64,000 bases of DNA, taken from M3007 sp046160625 (lineage in GTDB: Bacteria > Bacteroidota > Bacteroidia > Chitinophagales > Saprospiraceae). Positions within the stretch are counted from its first letter, which is position 1; each line of letters starts with the position of its first letter. A program made the position numbers and the translations under genes. Positions 42,279-51,078 of this stretch are shown here, piece by piece. The stretch covers positions 15,462 through 79,461 of the forward strand of contig JBJXGZ010000086.1 of NCBI GenBank assembly GCA_046160625.1. Direction: 5' to 3'. The notes below the pieces were generated by a model. It did no database searches, had not been told where the DNA came from, and saw nothing but the letters and a program-made list of their open reading frames with translations.

Positions 42279-43067
42279 ATGAATTATACCGAAGGCTTCC
42301 GCGACGTGCATCCAAATGCCCGAATCGGCAACAACGTACACATCGGCAACTTCACTACGATAGAAGAGGACGTCTCCATTGGCGACAATTGCTGGATTGC
42401 CCCAAATGTAACTATAATGAATGGCGCTCGCCTCGGCGAGGAATGTCGGGTATTCCCCGGTACAGTGCTCAGTGCACCCCCGCAAACCAGAGATCCCTTG
42501 GAAGAAAAGGCCACACTCGAAATTGGAAGCGGCACAATCATCCGCGAGTGCTGTACGCTAAACCGTGGCAACCTCAAATTTGGAGGCAAAACAACCGTTG
42601 GCGAAAAATGCCTCATTATGGCCTACGTCCATGTGGCACACGATTGCCATATCGGCCACGATACCTTGCTCGCCAACAACGTGACACTCGCAGGGCACAT
42701 ACACATTGGCGAATGGGCAACTTTGGGGGGCATGGTGGCTGTGCATCAATTTGTACGCATAGGTGCTCAAGTGATGATTGGGGGCGGTTCGCTGGTACGC
42801 AAAGACGTGCCGCCTTTTATTACCGCCGCCCGCGAACCGCTTTCTTATGTAGGCATCAATGGTATTGGCTTGCGTCGACGTGGTTTTACCCAAACAGATA
42901 TTCACCACATCGAAGACATTTTTCGAATCCTCTACGTGCGCGGGAACAGCGTGAAACAAGCGTTGAAAATCATCGAAGCCGAAATTCCTGACAGTGAGCA
43001 CAAAACCCATATTCTCGATTTTGCGCGAATCTCGAAACGGGGTATCATCAAAGGTTACAGGGCGTGA
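42279..43067 (+). CDS. lpxA: Acyl-[ACP]-UDP-GlcNAc O-acyltransferase
   Basis: A 262-residue left-handed beta-helix enzyme that carries out the first step of lipid A synthesis. Hexapeptide repeats (VHIGNFTTIEEDVSIGDNCW, IAPNVTIMNG) run through the first 190 residues. AYVHVAHDCHIGHD contains the catalytic His and GGMVAVHQFVRIGAQ is the family signature; the C-terminal helical part (LRRRGFTQTDIHHIEDIFRILY) is also typical. The start is ATG 42279 after the lpxC-fabZ stop; an upstream frame inside fabZ is not real. The ABC ATPase gene overlaps the stop by four bases, suggesting one operon. Confidence 0.96.
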   Translation: MNYTEGFRDVHPNARIGNNVHIGNFTTIEEDVSIGDNCWIAPNVTIMNGARLGEECRVFPGTVLSAPPQTRDPLEEKATLEIGSGTIIRECCTLNRGNLKFGGKTTVGEKCLIMAYVHVAHDCHIGHDTLLANNVTLAGHIHIGEWATLGGMVAVHQFVRIGAQVMIGGGSLVRKDVPPFITAAREPLSYVGINGIGLRRRGFTQTDIHHIEDIFRILYVRGNSVKQALKIIEAEIPDSEHKTHILDFARISKRGIIKGYRA

Positions 43068-43681
43068 CCATTCAACTTCAAAACATTGGCAAGCGATACC
43101 GCCTCGAATGGATTTTCCGGGGACTGAACGCTACCCTGCAATCGGGTGACCGCTGGGCCATTTTAGGGCCAAATGGCTCTGGTAAATCCACCTTGCTCAA
43201 GGTGCTTTCCGGTCATTTGACGCCCTCCAAGGGCGATGTTTTTTTTGATAATCAAGGCGTTAGGATCACAGAAGAAGCGATTTACAAAAACATCAGTTAC
43301 GCTGCCCCCTACATTGAGCTCATCGAAGAATTCACGCTCGAAGAAGCCCTCCGTTTCCACGCAAAATTGAAGCCGTTTTTACCCGGCTTCACACCCGCCA
43401 GTTTATATGAACTGTTGGCCTTGCCCCGCAGCCGCAAAAAAGAAATCCGCTTTTTTTCCTCTGGCATGAAACAACGGCTAAAACTTGCCCTTGCTGTCTG
43501 TTCTAATACACCCATCCTGCTCCTCGACGAGCCAGCCACCAACCTTGATGTGCAAGGGGTGGAGTGGTACAAAAAACTCATTTCAGAATATGCTGCCGAG
43601 CGGCTGGTGGTGATTGCTTCCAATGATCCACATGATGCGGAATTTTGTGGGAGGCATTTGAATATTTTGGAGTATAAATGA
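43064..43681 (+). CDS. ABC transporter ATP-binding protein
   Basis: A 205-residue ABC ATPase. Walker A is GPNGSGKSTLLKV, the signature FFSSGMKQRLKLALA, Walker B PILLLDEPATNLD and the H-loop region VIASNDPHDAEF, where the usual His appears as Asn-Asp. The start is GTG within GTGA, overlapping the lpxA stop and implying translational coupling. No permease gene is next to it. It could power an exporter encoded elsewhere. Confidence 0.9.
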   Translation: MTIQLQNIGKRYRLEWIFRGLNATLQSGDRWAILGPNGSGKSTLLKVLSGHLTPSKGDVFFDNQGVRITEEAIYKNISYAAPYIELIEEFTLEEALRFHAKLKPFLPGFTPASLYELLALPRSRKKEIRFFSSGMKQRLKLALAVCSNTPILLLDEPATNLDVQGVEWYKKLISEYAAERLVVIASNDPHDAEFCGRHLNILEYK

Positions 43682-43692
43682 TAAGGAGGGAA

Positions 43693-43777
43693 ATGCAACA
43701 AGTCTATTTTTATCGGCCGCTTGATAGAACCCAATAAGGGTTAAAAGCCCTAGCGCTGCTCGTTGTAGTTTTTCATG
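43693..43777 (+). pseudogene. N-terminal fragment of an acyltransferase_3 (OafA/YrhL-like) gene
   Basis: After a strong AGGAGG, ATG 43693 reads MQQVYFYRPLDRTQ, then a TAA at 43735. The same frame continues GLKALALLVVVFHV, which resembles the first membrane helix of acyltransferase_3 proteins (Y-R-P-x-L-D-G-L-R-A-L-A-x-L-L-V-V-x-F-H). Homology breaks off where the AT-rich minus-strand block begins. It looks like a gene cut by that block, with an added frame-disrupting change. Confidence 0.5.
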
Positions 43778-44353
43778 TTACCAATTTAAAATATTCTGAA
43801 CTCGTTTTTTCAGTTCAGGTAATACACCGTGTTCAAACCATTCATTTTTTGCTTGCCAAATATTATTTCTTGGCGAAGGATGGGGTAACGGAAAGTATTC
43901 AGGCAAATAGTTCTTGAAATTGTAAACCGTTTCTGTCAGGGTGCTTTTTGCTTTGTCGCCCAAATAATAGTTTTGAGCATATTGCCCTATTAGTAAAATG
44001 AGTCTTGAATTCGACATGATTGTCAATAATTTTTCATGCCATAACGGTGCACATTCTGGTCGCGGTGGCAAGTCCCCTGTTTTACCAGTTCCTGGATAAC
44101 AAAATCCCATTGGCATTAGAGCAATTATGTTGGCATTATAAAACGTTGTTTTGTCTATGCCTAACCAGTTTCGCAAGTTGTCTCCACTTTTGTCGTTCCA
44201 GGGAATACCAGTATTGTGAACTATTCGTCCAGGTGCTTGTCCAATGATAATAAGCTTACTATTAGGGCTTGCTGCAATAATTGGATTGACGCCATCTTTA
44301 AGATGTTTTTCGCATTCTTTACAGCTTCTTATTTGTCGCAAAAGTTTGTCCAT
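43778..44353 (-). CDS. Uracil-DNA glycosylase-like protein
   Basis: A 191-residue protein of the UDG superfamily. LIIIGQAPGRIVHNTGIPWND corresponds to the water-activating motif 1 region, and LPHPSPRNN to the DNA-intercalating motif 2 (HPSP-R). An N-terminal Cys pair (SCKECEKHL) resembles the metal-ligand start of family 4/5-like members, but a full 4Fe-4S set is not evident. It probably excises uracil or a related base, or is a relative with another role. First gene of the AT-rich block. Confidence 0.8.
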   Translation of the reverse strand: MDKLLRQIRSCKECEKHLKDGVNPIIAASPNSKLIIIGQAPGRIVHNTGIPWNDKSGDNLRNWLGIDKTTFYNANIIALMPMGFCYPGTGKTGDLPPRPECAPLWHEKLLTIMSNSRLILLIGQYAQNYYLGDKAKSTLTETVYNFKNYLPEYFPLPHPSPRNNIWQAKNEWFEHGVLPELKKRVQNILNW

Positions 44354-44402
44354 TGTTGTATCGTAGGAACGGTTATGTGGTTAGGCGTTCGGACGGGTTT
44401 AG
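44354..44402 (-). other. Cassette-like spacer with GCCTAAC and CACATAAC motifs
   Basis: On the minus strand this spacer contains CGCCTAACCACATAACCG. The GCCTAAC heptamer and CACATAAC, whose reverse complement GTTATGTG occurs in the next spacer, recall recombination-site motifs between gene cassettes. The resemblance to attC is suggestive only. Confidence 0.25.
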
Positions 44403-44723
44403 TCATGGCACCTCTTCAATGCTATAAAATACAGGAAGCCCTTTTGATAAGACCAGGTCTCGCTCTCTGTTTGCTCCTGGGCTTTCTGCAAGTAGTAGAA
44501 GTGCCTCACACTTGTCTATAATTGTTAAGGATATATTCATAATTGCTTCGTACCTGTCTACCATAATAGCCCTTTCAACAACTGGCAAAGCCGCATTGAC
44601 ACCAATTAATGGAATGTGTCCCTGCTCTAAAAGTCTTGCAGCAGCAATATTCATAGCGTCAAGGTTGCGCTGTCTTTGATCTGGGGTCTCTGCCGAGTAT
44701 GGTCCTGCAATTCCAATTATCAT
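44403..44723 (-). CDS. DUF4406 family protein (nucleoside deoxyribosyltransferase-like)
   Basis: A 106-residue protein. IGIAGPYSA at the start, then DAMNIAAARLLEQGHIPLIGVNAALP and LLLLAESPGANRERDLVLSKGLPVFYS, fit DUF4406, a Rossmann-like family related to nucleoside 2-deoxyribosyltransferases. The catalytic role in this family is not established. It lies between short AT-rich spacers in a row of unrelated small genes. Confidence 0.8.
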   Translation of the reverse strand: MIIGIAGPYSAETPDQRQRNLDAMNIAAARLLEQGHIPLIGVNAALPVVERAIMVDRYEAIMNISLTIIDKCEALLLLAESPGANRERDLVLSKGLPVFYSIEEVP

Positions 44724-44814
44724 TTGTCAACTATTTTTACTGTTTGGAAACGTTCGTGATCTATTCACATAACGTTTTACAGATTTGCGATGGGGCGGGA
44801 TTTTAACACCCGTG
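44724..44814 (-). other. Cassette-like spacer with ATAAC...GTTAT ends
   Basis: The minus strand runs ATAACACGGGTGTTAAAATC, a GC-rich middle (CCCGCCCCATCGC), then AAAACGTTATGTG. The outer ATAAC/GTTAT and inner CGGG/CCCG make an imperfect palindrome of about 50 bases. It could be a recombination site or a terminator. Confidence 0.3.
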
Positions 44815-45507
44815 TTATTGTTTCTCATTAGTGTTTGCAGGCCGGATACCATAAATTAATAAATAACCAATCATCCAGAATTCTCCAACTGTCGCAGGCA
44901 TAACAATTACATCTACATAAGAACTTTCAACTCCTATACTGTTAATAAAAGTCTGTAGGAGGTAACCCAATCCACCAATAATTAGTATTCGCCCGAGCCA
45001 AATGGGCATTCTTTCAGAGCTGATTACAATATAACCCATAGGGATAAGCCAAAGCCCAAAAAACAGACCGCCAATTGCCCAAGCATTTTTGATCATTCCC
45101 ATCAAAAGTTGTGTCATAATAATTTTCTCTTGAAAAGTCGGGGAAGATGCGTTCGCAATCTCAATGGCAGAACTCATAGATATTGCACTAAGCATAATTA
45201 CAACAGAATTAACTGTTCCCCAAATTCCAAGTATAGCAGCAGCCCAATTATTTATGTCACGAAACAGTTTATAAAACCATACCGCAGCAAGTGCTTGCGA
45301 AACAACAATAAGCAACTCAAATAGAAGTCTTATTCTTGCCGTGGACCCAAGATTGATCAAATTGTTTAAGGTTTTCTCTGGGTCTCCAGTCACAAAAATC
45401 TGAGGATGGAAAATCAAATAGCCCAAAAGTCCAGAAATAGCCAAGATAAAATACCATATTCCGGTAAGTCTTGCAGTTTTAATTAATTTTTTTTGTTCCA
45501 TTGTCAT
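44815..45507 (-). CDS. DUF4386 family membrane protein
   Basis: A 230-residue protein with about six hydrophobic helices (TGIWYFILAISGLLGYLIF, LFELLIVVSQALAAVWFYKLF, IKNAWAIGGLFFGLWLIPMGY). The layout, with a large loop after the first helix and LIPMGYIVISSERMP, is that of DUF4386. Function unknown. ATG 45507 is chosen; a GTG at 45537 would add ten polar residues. Confidence 0.85.
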   Translation of the reverse strand: MTMEQKKLIKTARLTGIWYFILAISGLLGYLIFHPQIFVTGDPEKTLNNLINLGSTARIRLLFELLIVVSQALAAVWFYKLFRDINNWAAAILGIWGTVNSVVIMLSAISMSSAIEIANASSPTFQEKIIMTQLLMGMIKNAWAIGGLFFGLWLIPMGYIVISSERMPIWLGRILIIGGLGYLLQTFINSIGVESSYVDVIVMPATVGEFWMIGYLLIYGIRPANTNEKQ

Positions 45508-45573
45508 ATTCCTTTTTGTTTGCTGTTTTAATTGCACTGGCTATAACAGTCTGAGACTTGCCAAGGCTGGGCT

Positions 45574-45708
45574 AAGAGCATGTTGGGGAATTTCGGAGCA
45601 CTTCACTTTCAACCAAGCATAAACTTTTTCCGTCGTGCTTGGTGTTGTCACCAAGCATGGCGAGAAATAGTTTAAGTTAAAGGCATGGTTTATCTTAAAC
45701 ATGCTCTT
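45574..45708. repeat. 135-bp MITE-like element with terminal and internal inverted repeats
   Basis: Termini AAGAGCATGTT (45574-45584) and AACATGCTCTT (45698-45708) are exact 11-bp inverted repeats. Near the middle GCTTGGTG and CACCAAGC form a second perfect hairpin with a four-base loop. No credible gene lies inside. It separates the DUF4386 gene from the trp operon end and may also serve as its terminator. Confidence 0.6.
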
Positions 45709-45712
45709 ATCT

Positions 45713-46726
45713 TCAATCAACAAAGGCAATAGACTTTTTCAATAAATTAATCTTCTTGACCAGCACCCTAAATTCTTCAAAATTTAAGTTTTGCTGCCCA
45801 TCAGAAAATGCTTTTTCGGGTTCATAGTGCATCTCTACAATGGCACCATCTGCTCCCGCAACCAAAGAAGCCAAAGTTATCTTTTCGACATGCTTTCTAA
45901 TACCGATTCCGTGCGAAGAATCTGCTATTACAGGTAAATGGCTTTTTTCTTTCAAAATCGGAATAGCATTGATATCAAACGTATTTCTGTAGGCATTTTC
46001 AAAGGTACGGATACCGCGTTCGCATAACATCAATTTTTCATTTCCTGCTGAAAAAATATACTCTGCCGATTGTAATAATTCATCAATAGTGCCTGAAATT
46101 CCTCGCTTAATCATCACAGGCTTATCAATTTCTCCAAGCGCGTCTAACAAATTAAAATTTTGTGTGTTTCTTGCTCCAACTTGAAAAATGTCAACATAAT
46201 CTACCATTTCTTTTATTTGAGAAACCTGCATTACCTCAGTAATAATTTTTATCCCTTTTGCCTGACATTGTTCATGAAACATTTTCAAACCTTCGATTCC
46301 CAATCCTCTGAAAGAATACGGTGAACTTCTTGGTTTATATACCCCTCCACGCATAATTTTCACGTTATTTTTTACCAATTCATTCACGATGCGTTCTACT
46401 TGTTCTTCGCTTTCAATAGAGCAAGGTCCTGCCATTAGCGAAAAATCACCTTCTTGAATAACTACACCATCTCCCAAATTTATTGATGTAGGATTAACTT
46501 TCCATTGACGAGAAACCAATTTATAACTGTCCGTAACCCGATGAACATCTTTCACACAAGCTAAATTTCCTATATTTCGAATATCATACTCTTTGTTTAA
46601 AATACAAACCAAATAGTGATTGAATTGTGTTTGTATCTCAACCAATTTAATGTTATTTTCTTTCAACAACTGATCTAATTGCTCTCTTTCTGAAGTAGTG
46701 CAATTTGTGTGTAATTGAATAATCAT
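45713..46726 (-). CDS. aroF: 3-deoxy-7-phosphoheptulonate (DAHP) synthase
   Basis: A 337-residue enzyme that joins phosphoenolpyruvate and erythrose 4-phosphate in the first step of aromatic amino acid synthesis. Residues 1-70 are a ferredoxin-like/ACT-type regulatory domain as in the Thermotoga-type enzyme. The barrel has LMAGPCSIESEEQ, MRGGVYKPRSSPYSF, QVGARNTQNF, VMIKRG and PVIADSSHGIGIR. It overlaps trpA by four bases, so it is the last gene of the trp operon and would raise chorismate supply when tryptophan is short. Confidence 0.95.
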   Translation of the reverse strand: MIIQLHTNCTTSEREQLDQLLKENNIKLVEIQTQFNHYLVCILNKEYDIRNIGNLACVKDVHRVTDSYKLVSRQWKVNPTSINLGDGVVIQEGDFSLMAGPCSIESEEQVERIVNELVKNNVKIMRGGVYKPRSSPYSFRGLGIEGLKMFHEQCQAKGIKIITEVMQVSQIKEMVDYVDIFQVGARNTQNFNLLDALGEIDKPVMIKRGISGTIDELLQSAEYIFSAGNEKLMLCERGIRTFENAYRNTFDINAIPILKEKSHLPVIADSSHGIGIRKHVEKITLASLVAGADGAIVEMHYEPEKAFSDGQQNLNFEEFRVLVKKINLLKKSIAFVD

Positions 46727-47493
46727 TGTTTAATTTTATTGATGAATGTTTTAATACTGTTTTTGTCGGTACCGTGTTCGGCAATATGTTGAATAAATGC
46801 CGTGCCAATAATGGCTCCATTACTGAATTGGCAGGCGTTTTTAAAGGTCTCATGGTCACGAATACCAAAGCCGATGATTGTAGGGTTTTTCAATTGCATT
46901 TCCTTTATTCGTAAAAAATAATCCGTTTGTAAATCCATGTTTTTATTTCCTCCTGTTATACTGTTTGATGAAACCATGTACACAAATCCTTTTGATAGGT
47001 GATCGATATATCTAGTGCGTTTTTCTGAAGTTTCAGGTGTAATAAGAAAGATGTTAAAAATGTTATTTTCTAGAAAACTACTATTGAGTTCACGCTCAAA
47101 ATAATCCAAAGGCATATCAGGTAGAATAACGCCATCAATACCCGTTTCTTTGCATTTTTTTATGAAATTGTTCTCGCCAAATTGTAGAACAGGATTCATG
47201 TATCCCATCAATACCAATGGTATTTGCGTGATCTGACGAATATCTTTCAATTGCTCAAATAAAAGGTCTAGTGTCATTCCGTTTTCAATCGCTTTGCCAC
47301 TGCTTTGTTGAATAACCGGTCCATCGGCTAAGGGATCTGAAAAAGGAAAGCCAATTTCGAGCATATCCACTCCGGCTTCTTCCAAATTTTTGATGATGGT
47401 TAAGGTATCATTTAACAGAGGGTAACCTGCTGTGAAATAAATGGATAAAACGCCATTTTGTTTCTTTTCAAAAAGGGATTCAAGTCTATTCAT
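46723..47493 (-). CDS. trpA: Tryptophan synthase alpha subunit
   Basis: A 256-residue subunit that cleaves indole-3-glycerol phosphate. Catalytic Glu lies in DMLEIGFPFSDPLADGPVIQ, catalytic Asp in GIDGVILPDMPL, and the phosphate site in GFGIRDHETF. Overlaps the DAHP synthase start by four bases and follows trpB with two bases between. Complete. Confidence 0.97.
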   Translation of the reverse strand: MNRLESLFEKKQNGVLSIYFTAGYPLLNDTLTIIKNLEEAGVDMLEIGFPFSDPLADGPVIQQSSGKAIENGMTLDLLFEQLKDIRQITQIPLVLMGYMNPVLQFGENNFIKKCKETGIDGVILPDMPLDYFERELNSSFLENNIFNIFLITPETSEKRTRYIDHLSKGFVYMVSSNSITGGNKNMDLQTDYFLRIKEMQLKNPTIIGFGIRDHETFKNACQFSNGAIIGTAFIQHIAEHGTDKNSIKTFINKIKQ

Positions 47494-47495
47494 CG

Positions 47496-48674
47496 TTACA
47501 TAAATTTTTGATAGGTTAGCATATCTTTATCGCCTCTTCCAGAAAGGTTAATGACGACAATATCCTGCTCTTTTAAAATCATTTTGTGCAAATATGCCAA
47601 AGCATGTGCGCTTTCTAAAGCAGGAATAATTCCGTCTAATTTAGATAAATGAAATGCAGCCTCAAGGGCTTCTTGGTCAGTCACATTTACTACTTGTGCT
47701 TTGCCGGTATCATGTAAATAAGAGTGAACAGGACCTATACCTGGATAATCTAATCCGGCTGAGATGGAGTGTGGTTCTACTATTTGTCCATCATTGGTTT
47801 GTATCAAATAGGTTTTACTTCCGTGAATGATGCCTTTTTTACCAAGCGCAATAGTAGCGGCAGTTTTCCCTGAATAAACGCCCTCACCACCAGCTTCTAC
47901 TGCGATAAGTTTTGTTTTCCCATTATCAATAAAATGGTAAAATGCGCCAATGGCATTGCTTCCTCCACCTAAGCAGGCGATGATATAATCTGGATCCTCG
48001 TTGCCCGTTTTTTCCTTTAATTGTATTTTTATTTCTTCGCTTATGATGGATTGGAATTGCGCCACCAAATCAGGATAAGGATGTGGGCCAACCACCGAAC
48101 CAATAACATAGTGTGTATCAACAGGGTTGTTTATCCATTCACGGATTGCTTCGTTAGTAGCATCTTTTAATGTTTTACTGCCGCTTGTTGCAGCAATTAC
48201 TTTTGCTCCTAAAATATGCATACGCTCAACATTTGGTTTTTGACGTTCAATATCAATTTCTCCCATAAATATGGTGCAATCCATATTTAGAAGAGAGCAA
48301 GCCGTTGCGGTTGCCACTCCATGCTGTCCAGCTCCAGTTTCTGCAATAATACATTTTTTGTTCAAACGTTTTGCTAATAGAACCTGACCTATGGCATTGT
48401 TTATTTTGTGGGCACCTGTATGGTTTAAATCTTCTCTTTTTAAATAAATCTGAGCATTGAATTGTTTAGATAAATTTTTAGAAAAAAATAAAGGTGTTGG
48501 TCTGCCTACATAATCGCGTAACAAACTTTTAAACTCTTCTTGAAACGAAGGAGTTTGGAGAATGGCTTCGTATTGTTCTTGTAATTCATTTATATTTGGG
48601 TAAAGCATTTCAGGGACAAATGCCCCGCCAAATTCTCCGTAATAACCCTGCTTATCTGGTTTTAGCCTGCTCAT
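47496..48674 (-). CDS. trpB: Tryptophan synthase beta subunit
   Basis: A 392-residue PLP enzyme that condenses indole and serine. The PLP Lys lies in KREDLNHTGAHKINNAIGQ, the Glu of AETGAGQHGVATA binds substrate, and the phosphate loop is CLGGGSNAIG. Length matches the TrpB1 class that works with TrpA. It lies four bases after trpF. Confidence 0.97.
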   Translation of the reverse strand: MSRLKPDKQGYYGEFGGAFVPEMLYPNINELQEQYEAILQTPSFQEEFKSLLRDYVGRPTPLFFSKNLSKQFNAQIYLKREDLNHTGAHKINNAIGQVLLAKRLNKKCIIAETGAGQHGVATATACSLLNMDCTIFMGEIDIERQKPNVERMHILGAKVIAATSGSKTLKDATNEAIREWINNPVDTHYVIGSVVGPHPYPDLVAQFQSIISEEIKIQLKEKTGNEDPDYIIACLGGGSNAIGAFYHFIDNGKTKLIAVEAGGEGVYSGKTAATIALGKKGIIHGSKTYLIQTNDGQIVEPHSISAGLDYPGIGPVHSYLHDTGKAQVVNVTDQEALEAAFHLSKLDGIIPALESAHALAYLHKMILKEQDIVVINLSGRGDKDMLTYQKFM

Positions 48675-48678
48675 GATT

Positions 48679-49302
48679 TTAGTTTTTAATTTTTATTGTA
48701 ATATTTTTTGTCATTTCGATTGATTTTAATCCCGGCTCCAATTCAATTTTACTGTTGATATCAAAACCAGCCAATTGTGAATGATAAAAAGAAAGTGCTT
48801 CATCAATATTTTCCAACCCAATGCCACCGCTTAACAAAAACGGAGTACTCAATGCATATTGATTTAGAATAGACCAATCAAACGCTTTTCCACTACCACC
48901 ATAACCGGATGTTTTGGTGTCGAATAAATAATAGTCGCACAGTTCCTGGTATTTTTTTAGAATTGAAAAATCAAAATTTTCATCTATCTGAAATGCTTTA
49001 ATTACACCCATGTTTAGGTCTTTTATTCGCTTACAAAATTGTTCGTTTTCATCTCCATGCAACTGAATGAAATCAAGTTGAAAGAGTAGCTGTTTACTAA
49101 GAATTTCCTCAAAGGACTGATTCACGAAAACGCCAACTTTTTTGATGTCATTTGGCAGATATTTGATGGTTGAAATTTCAAATTCTCCATCAATAAATCG
49201 TGGCGATTTGGGATAAAAGATAAAGCCCATCATATCGATTGGATAGGTTCCCAACGCTCGTATGTTGTCAGCGTATTTTAATCCACAAATTTTAATAAGC
49301 AT
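48679..49302 (-). CDS. trpF: Phosphoribosylanthranilate isomerase
   Basis: A 207-residue barrel enzyme. MLIKICGLKYADNIRAL opens with the catalytic Cys in KICG, QLHGDE is conserved, and the catalytic Asp and phosphate site appear in YLFDTK and PFLLSGGIGLENI. The start overlaps the end of trpC by 11 bases, indicating tight coupling. Confidence 0.95.
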   Translation of the reverse strand: MLIKICGLKYADNIRALGTYPIDMMGFIFYPKSPRFIDGEFEISTIKYLPNDIKKVGVFVNQSFEEILSKQLLFQLDFIQLHGDENEQFCKRIKDLNMGVIKAFQIDENFDFSILKKYQELCDYYLFDTKTSGYGGSGKAFDWSILNQYALSTPFLLSGGIGLENIDEALSFYHSQLAGFDINSKIELEPGLKSIEMTKNITIKIKN

Positions 49303-50086
49303 AACTGATTTCTTTTATAAATTCTTTGCATTTGTCAGCAGGATGGCTATTTCGCATAAAATACTCTCCAATTAAAAATCCATTGAATCCATTTTCTTTG
49401 AGTAGTTGAATAATTGCAGCAGATTCGATACCACTCTCTGCTATACGCAGGGTATCTTTGGGCAATGTATTTGCAAGCCGAATGCTGTTTTCTATATCTA
49501 CTTCAAATGAATTTAAATTGCGGTTGTTGATGCCTGCTAAATCAAAATTCGCTGATGCCTTTTCTTGAATTTCTAGTTCGTTGTGAAACTCCAAAAAGAC
49601 TTCTAATCCTAAACTTTTAGCTACTTCTGAAAATGACTTTATTTCTGCTGTAGAAAGCATTTTTGCAATGAGTAAAATCACATCGGCACCCATTGATTTG
49701 GCTTCAATAATTTGATATTCATCCACGATAAAATCTTTTCGTAGAATGGGGCAGTAATTAAATTTTCTTGCTGTTTGTAAATCCCCTTTTTTTGCTCCAA
49801 AAAAATGTTCATCTGTCAAAACAGAAAGTGCTGCTGCACCGGCTTGCATATAGCCCAAAGTCACTTCTTGTACATTTGCGTATTTGTTTATGTCTCCTTT
49901 TGAAGGAGATTTTCTTTTAAACTCTGCAATGATTCCGCTTCTGTTTGGATCCCTTATGTATTTTTTCATCGATACACAATCCGAATTAAAATAGGGCGAT
50001 TGCTCCAAAAACTTGACTGGGTATAAACTCTTTTTTGATTCTACCTCCGCTAATTTGTGTTGTTTGATTTGTTCTAATATGTTCAT
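49292..50086 (-). CDS. trpC: Indole-3-glycerol phosphate synthase
   Basis: A 264-residue barrel enzyme. IIAEFKRKSPSKG has the catalytic Lys and the signature, LSVLTDEHFF and ILRKDFIVDEYQI the second Lys and neighbours, GINNRNL and IAESGIES the phosphate-binding end. Overlaps trpD by four bases. Confidence 0.96.
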   Translation of the reverse strand: MNILEQIKQHKLAEVESKKSLYPVKFLEQSPYFNSDCVSMKKYIRDPNRSGIIAEFKRKSPSKGDINKYANVQEVTLGYMQAGAAALSVLTDEHFFGAKKGDLQTARKFNYCPILRKDFIVDEYQIIEAKSMGADVILLIAKMLSTAEIKSFSEVAKSLGLEVFLEFHNELEIQEKASANFDLAGINNRNLNSFEVDIENSIRLANTLPKDTLRIAESGIESAAIIQLLKENGFNGFLIGEYFMRNSHPADKCKEFIKEISYAY

Positions 50087-51072
50087 GAAATTTGCTTTAA
50101 TGTGTTGAAAGATTGAAGTGCTTTTAGTCCAAAAAGTGATTCTCTTGCTTTTTCCATAGCTTCTGAAATTTCTATATTTTGGTATGTTTGAATCGCTAGA
50201 GCCGCATTCGCCAATACCACTTCATTTTGGGGCTTATCACCATTTCCTTGAATGATTTGCATAAAAACTTTTGCTGCATCTTCCAGTGTTTTTCCTCCAT
50301 TAATTTCTTCCAATTGCACTGTACTACAACCAAAATAATTGGCTGAAACAATTTTTTCCTCATGATTACTATAGAGTTTGCAAGTGCTGGTAAGTGAAAC
50401 TTCATCAAATCCGTCTAAGGCATGGACAATGGTGTATTGTAAGTTTTCTTCTTGAAAGAGATATTGGTAAATCCTTGCTAATTCCATGCTGAAAACACCA
50501 ACTAGTTGTATTTTTGGTTGAGCAGGGTTTACAAGTGGTCCAAGCATATTAAAGAACGTTTTTACACCCAATTCTTTTCGAACAGGCGCTACAAATTTCA
50601 TAGCCGGATGAAACAACGGCGCATGTAAAAAGCAGATGTTTGCATGCTCTAATTGTTGTTTTAATTTGGACTCTTCCGTTTGAAAAGTTACACCTAATTG
50701 CTCTAGCACATTTGACGACCCAGAGATTGAGGATACGCCATAATTGCCATGTTTGATAACAGGAACACCTTCCCCTGCCACAACAAATGAAGCCAAAGTT
50801 GATATATTGAAAGTATTCTTTCCATCACCACCTGTGCCGCATACATCCATGGCTTTGTATGCTGATAAATTTACACGATTGCATAGTTCTAGCAATGCTT
50901 CTCTAAAACCTTTCAACTCATCAATTGTAATATTTCGCATGATGAATGCTGTAAGGAATGAAGCGATTTGGGAGTGGTTGTATTTGCCAGCAGCTATGTC
51001 AATCAATATCAATTTTGCCTCGATTTTTGAAAGTGTTTTGTGTTGATATAAATGTTCTAATATTTCTTTCAT
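50083..51072 (-). CDS. trpD: Anthranilate phosphoribosyltransferase
   Basis: A 329-residue transferase. The glycine-rich PRPP site is DVCGTGGDGKNTFNISTLAS, KHGNYGVSS follows and HPAMKFVAPVRKELGVKTFFN is the family motif before the domain hinge. It lies six bases after trpG. Complete. Confidence 0.96.
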   Translation of the reverse strand: MKEILEHLYQHKTLSKIEAKLILIDIAAGKYNHSQIASFLTAFIMRNITIDELKGFREALLELCNRVNLSAYKAMDVCGTGGDGKNTFNISTLASFVVAGEGVPVIKHGNYGVSSISGSSNVLEQLGVTFQTEESKLKQQLEHANICFLHAPLFHPAMKFVAPVRKELGVKTFFNMLGPLVNPAQPKIQLVGVFSMELARIYQYLFQEENLQYTIVHALDGFDEVSLTSTCKLYSNHEEKIVSANYFGCSTVQLEEINGGKTLEDAAKVFMQIIQGNGDKPQNEVVLANAALAIQTYQNIEISEAMEKARESLFGLKALQSFNTLKQIS

Positions 51073-51078
51073 ATTGAT

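Noticed and set aside
45541..45729. 62-codon minus-strand frame across the MITE-like element
   Set aside because: It lies almost wholly within the inverted-repeat element, and its sequence follows the hairpin.
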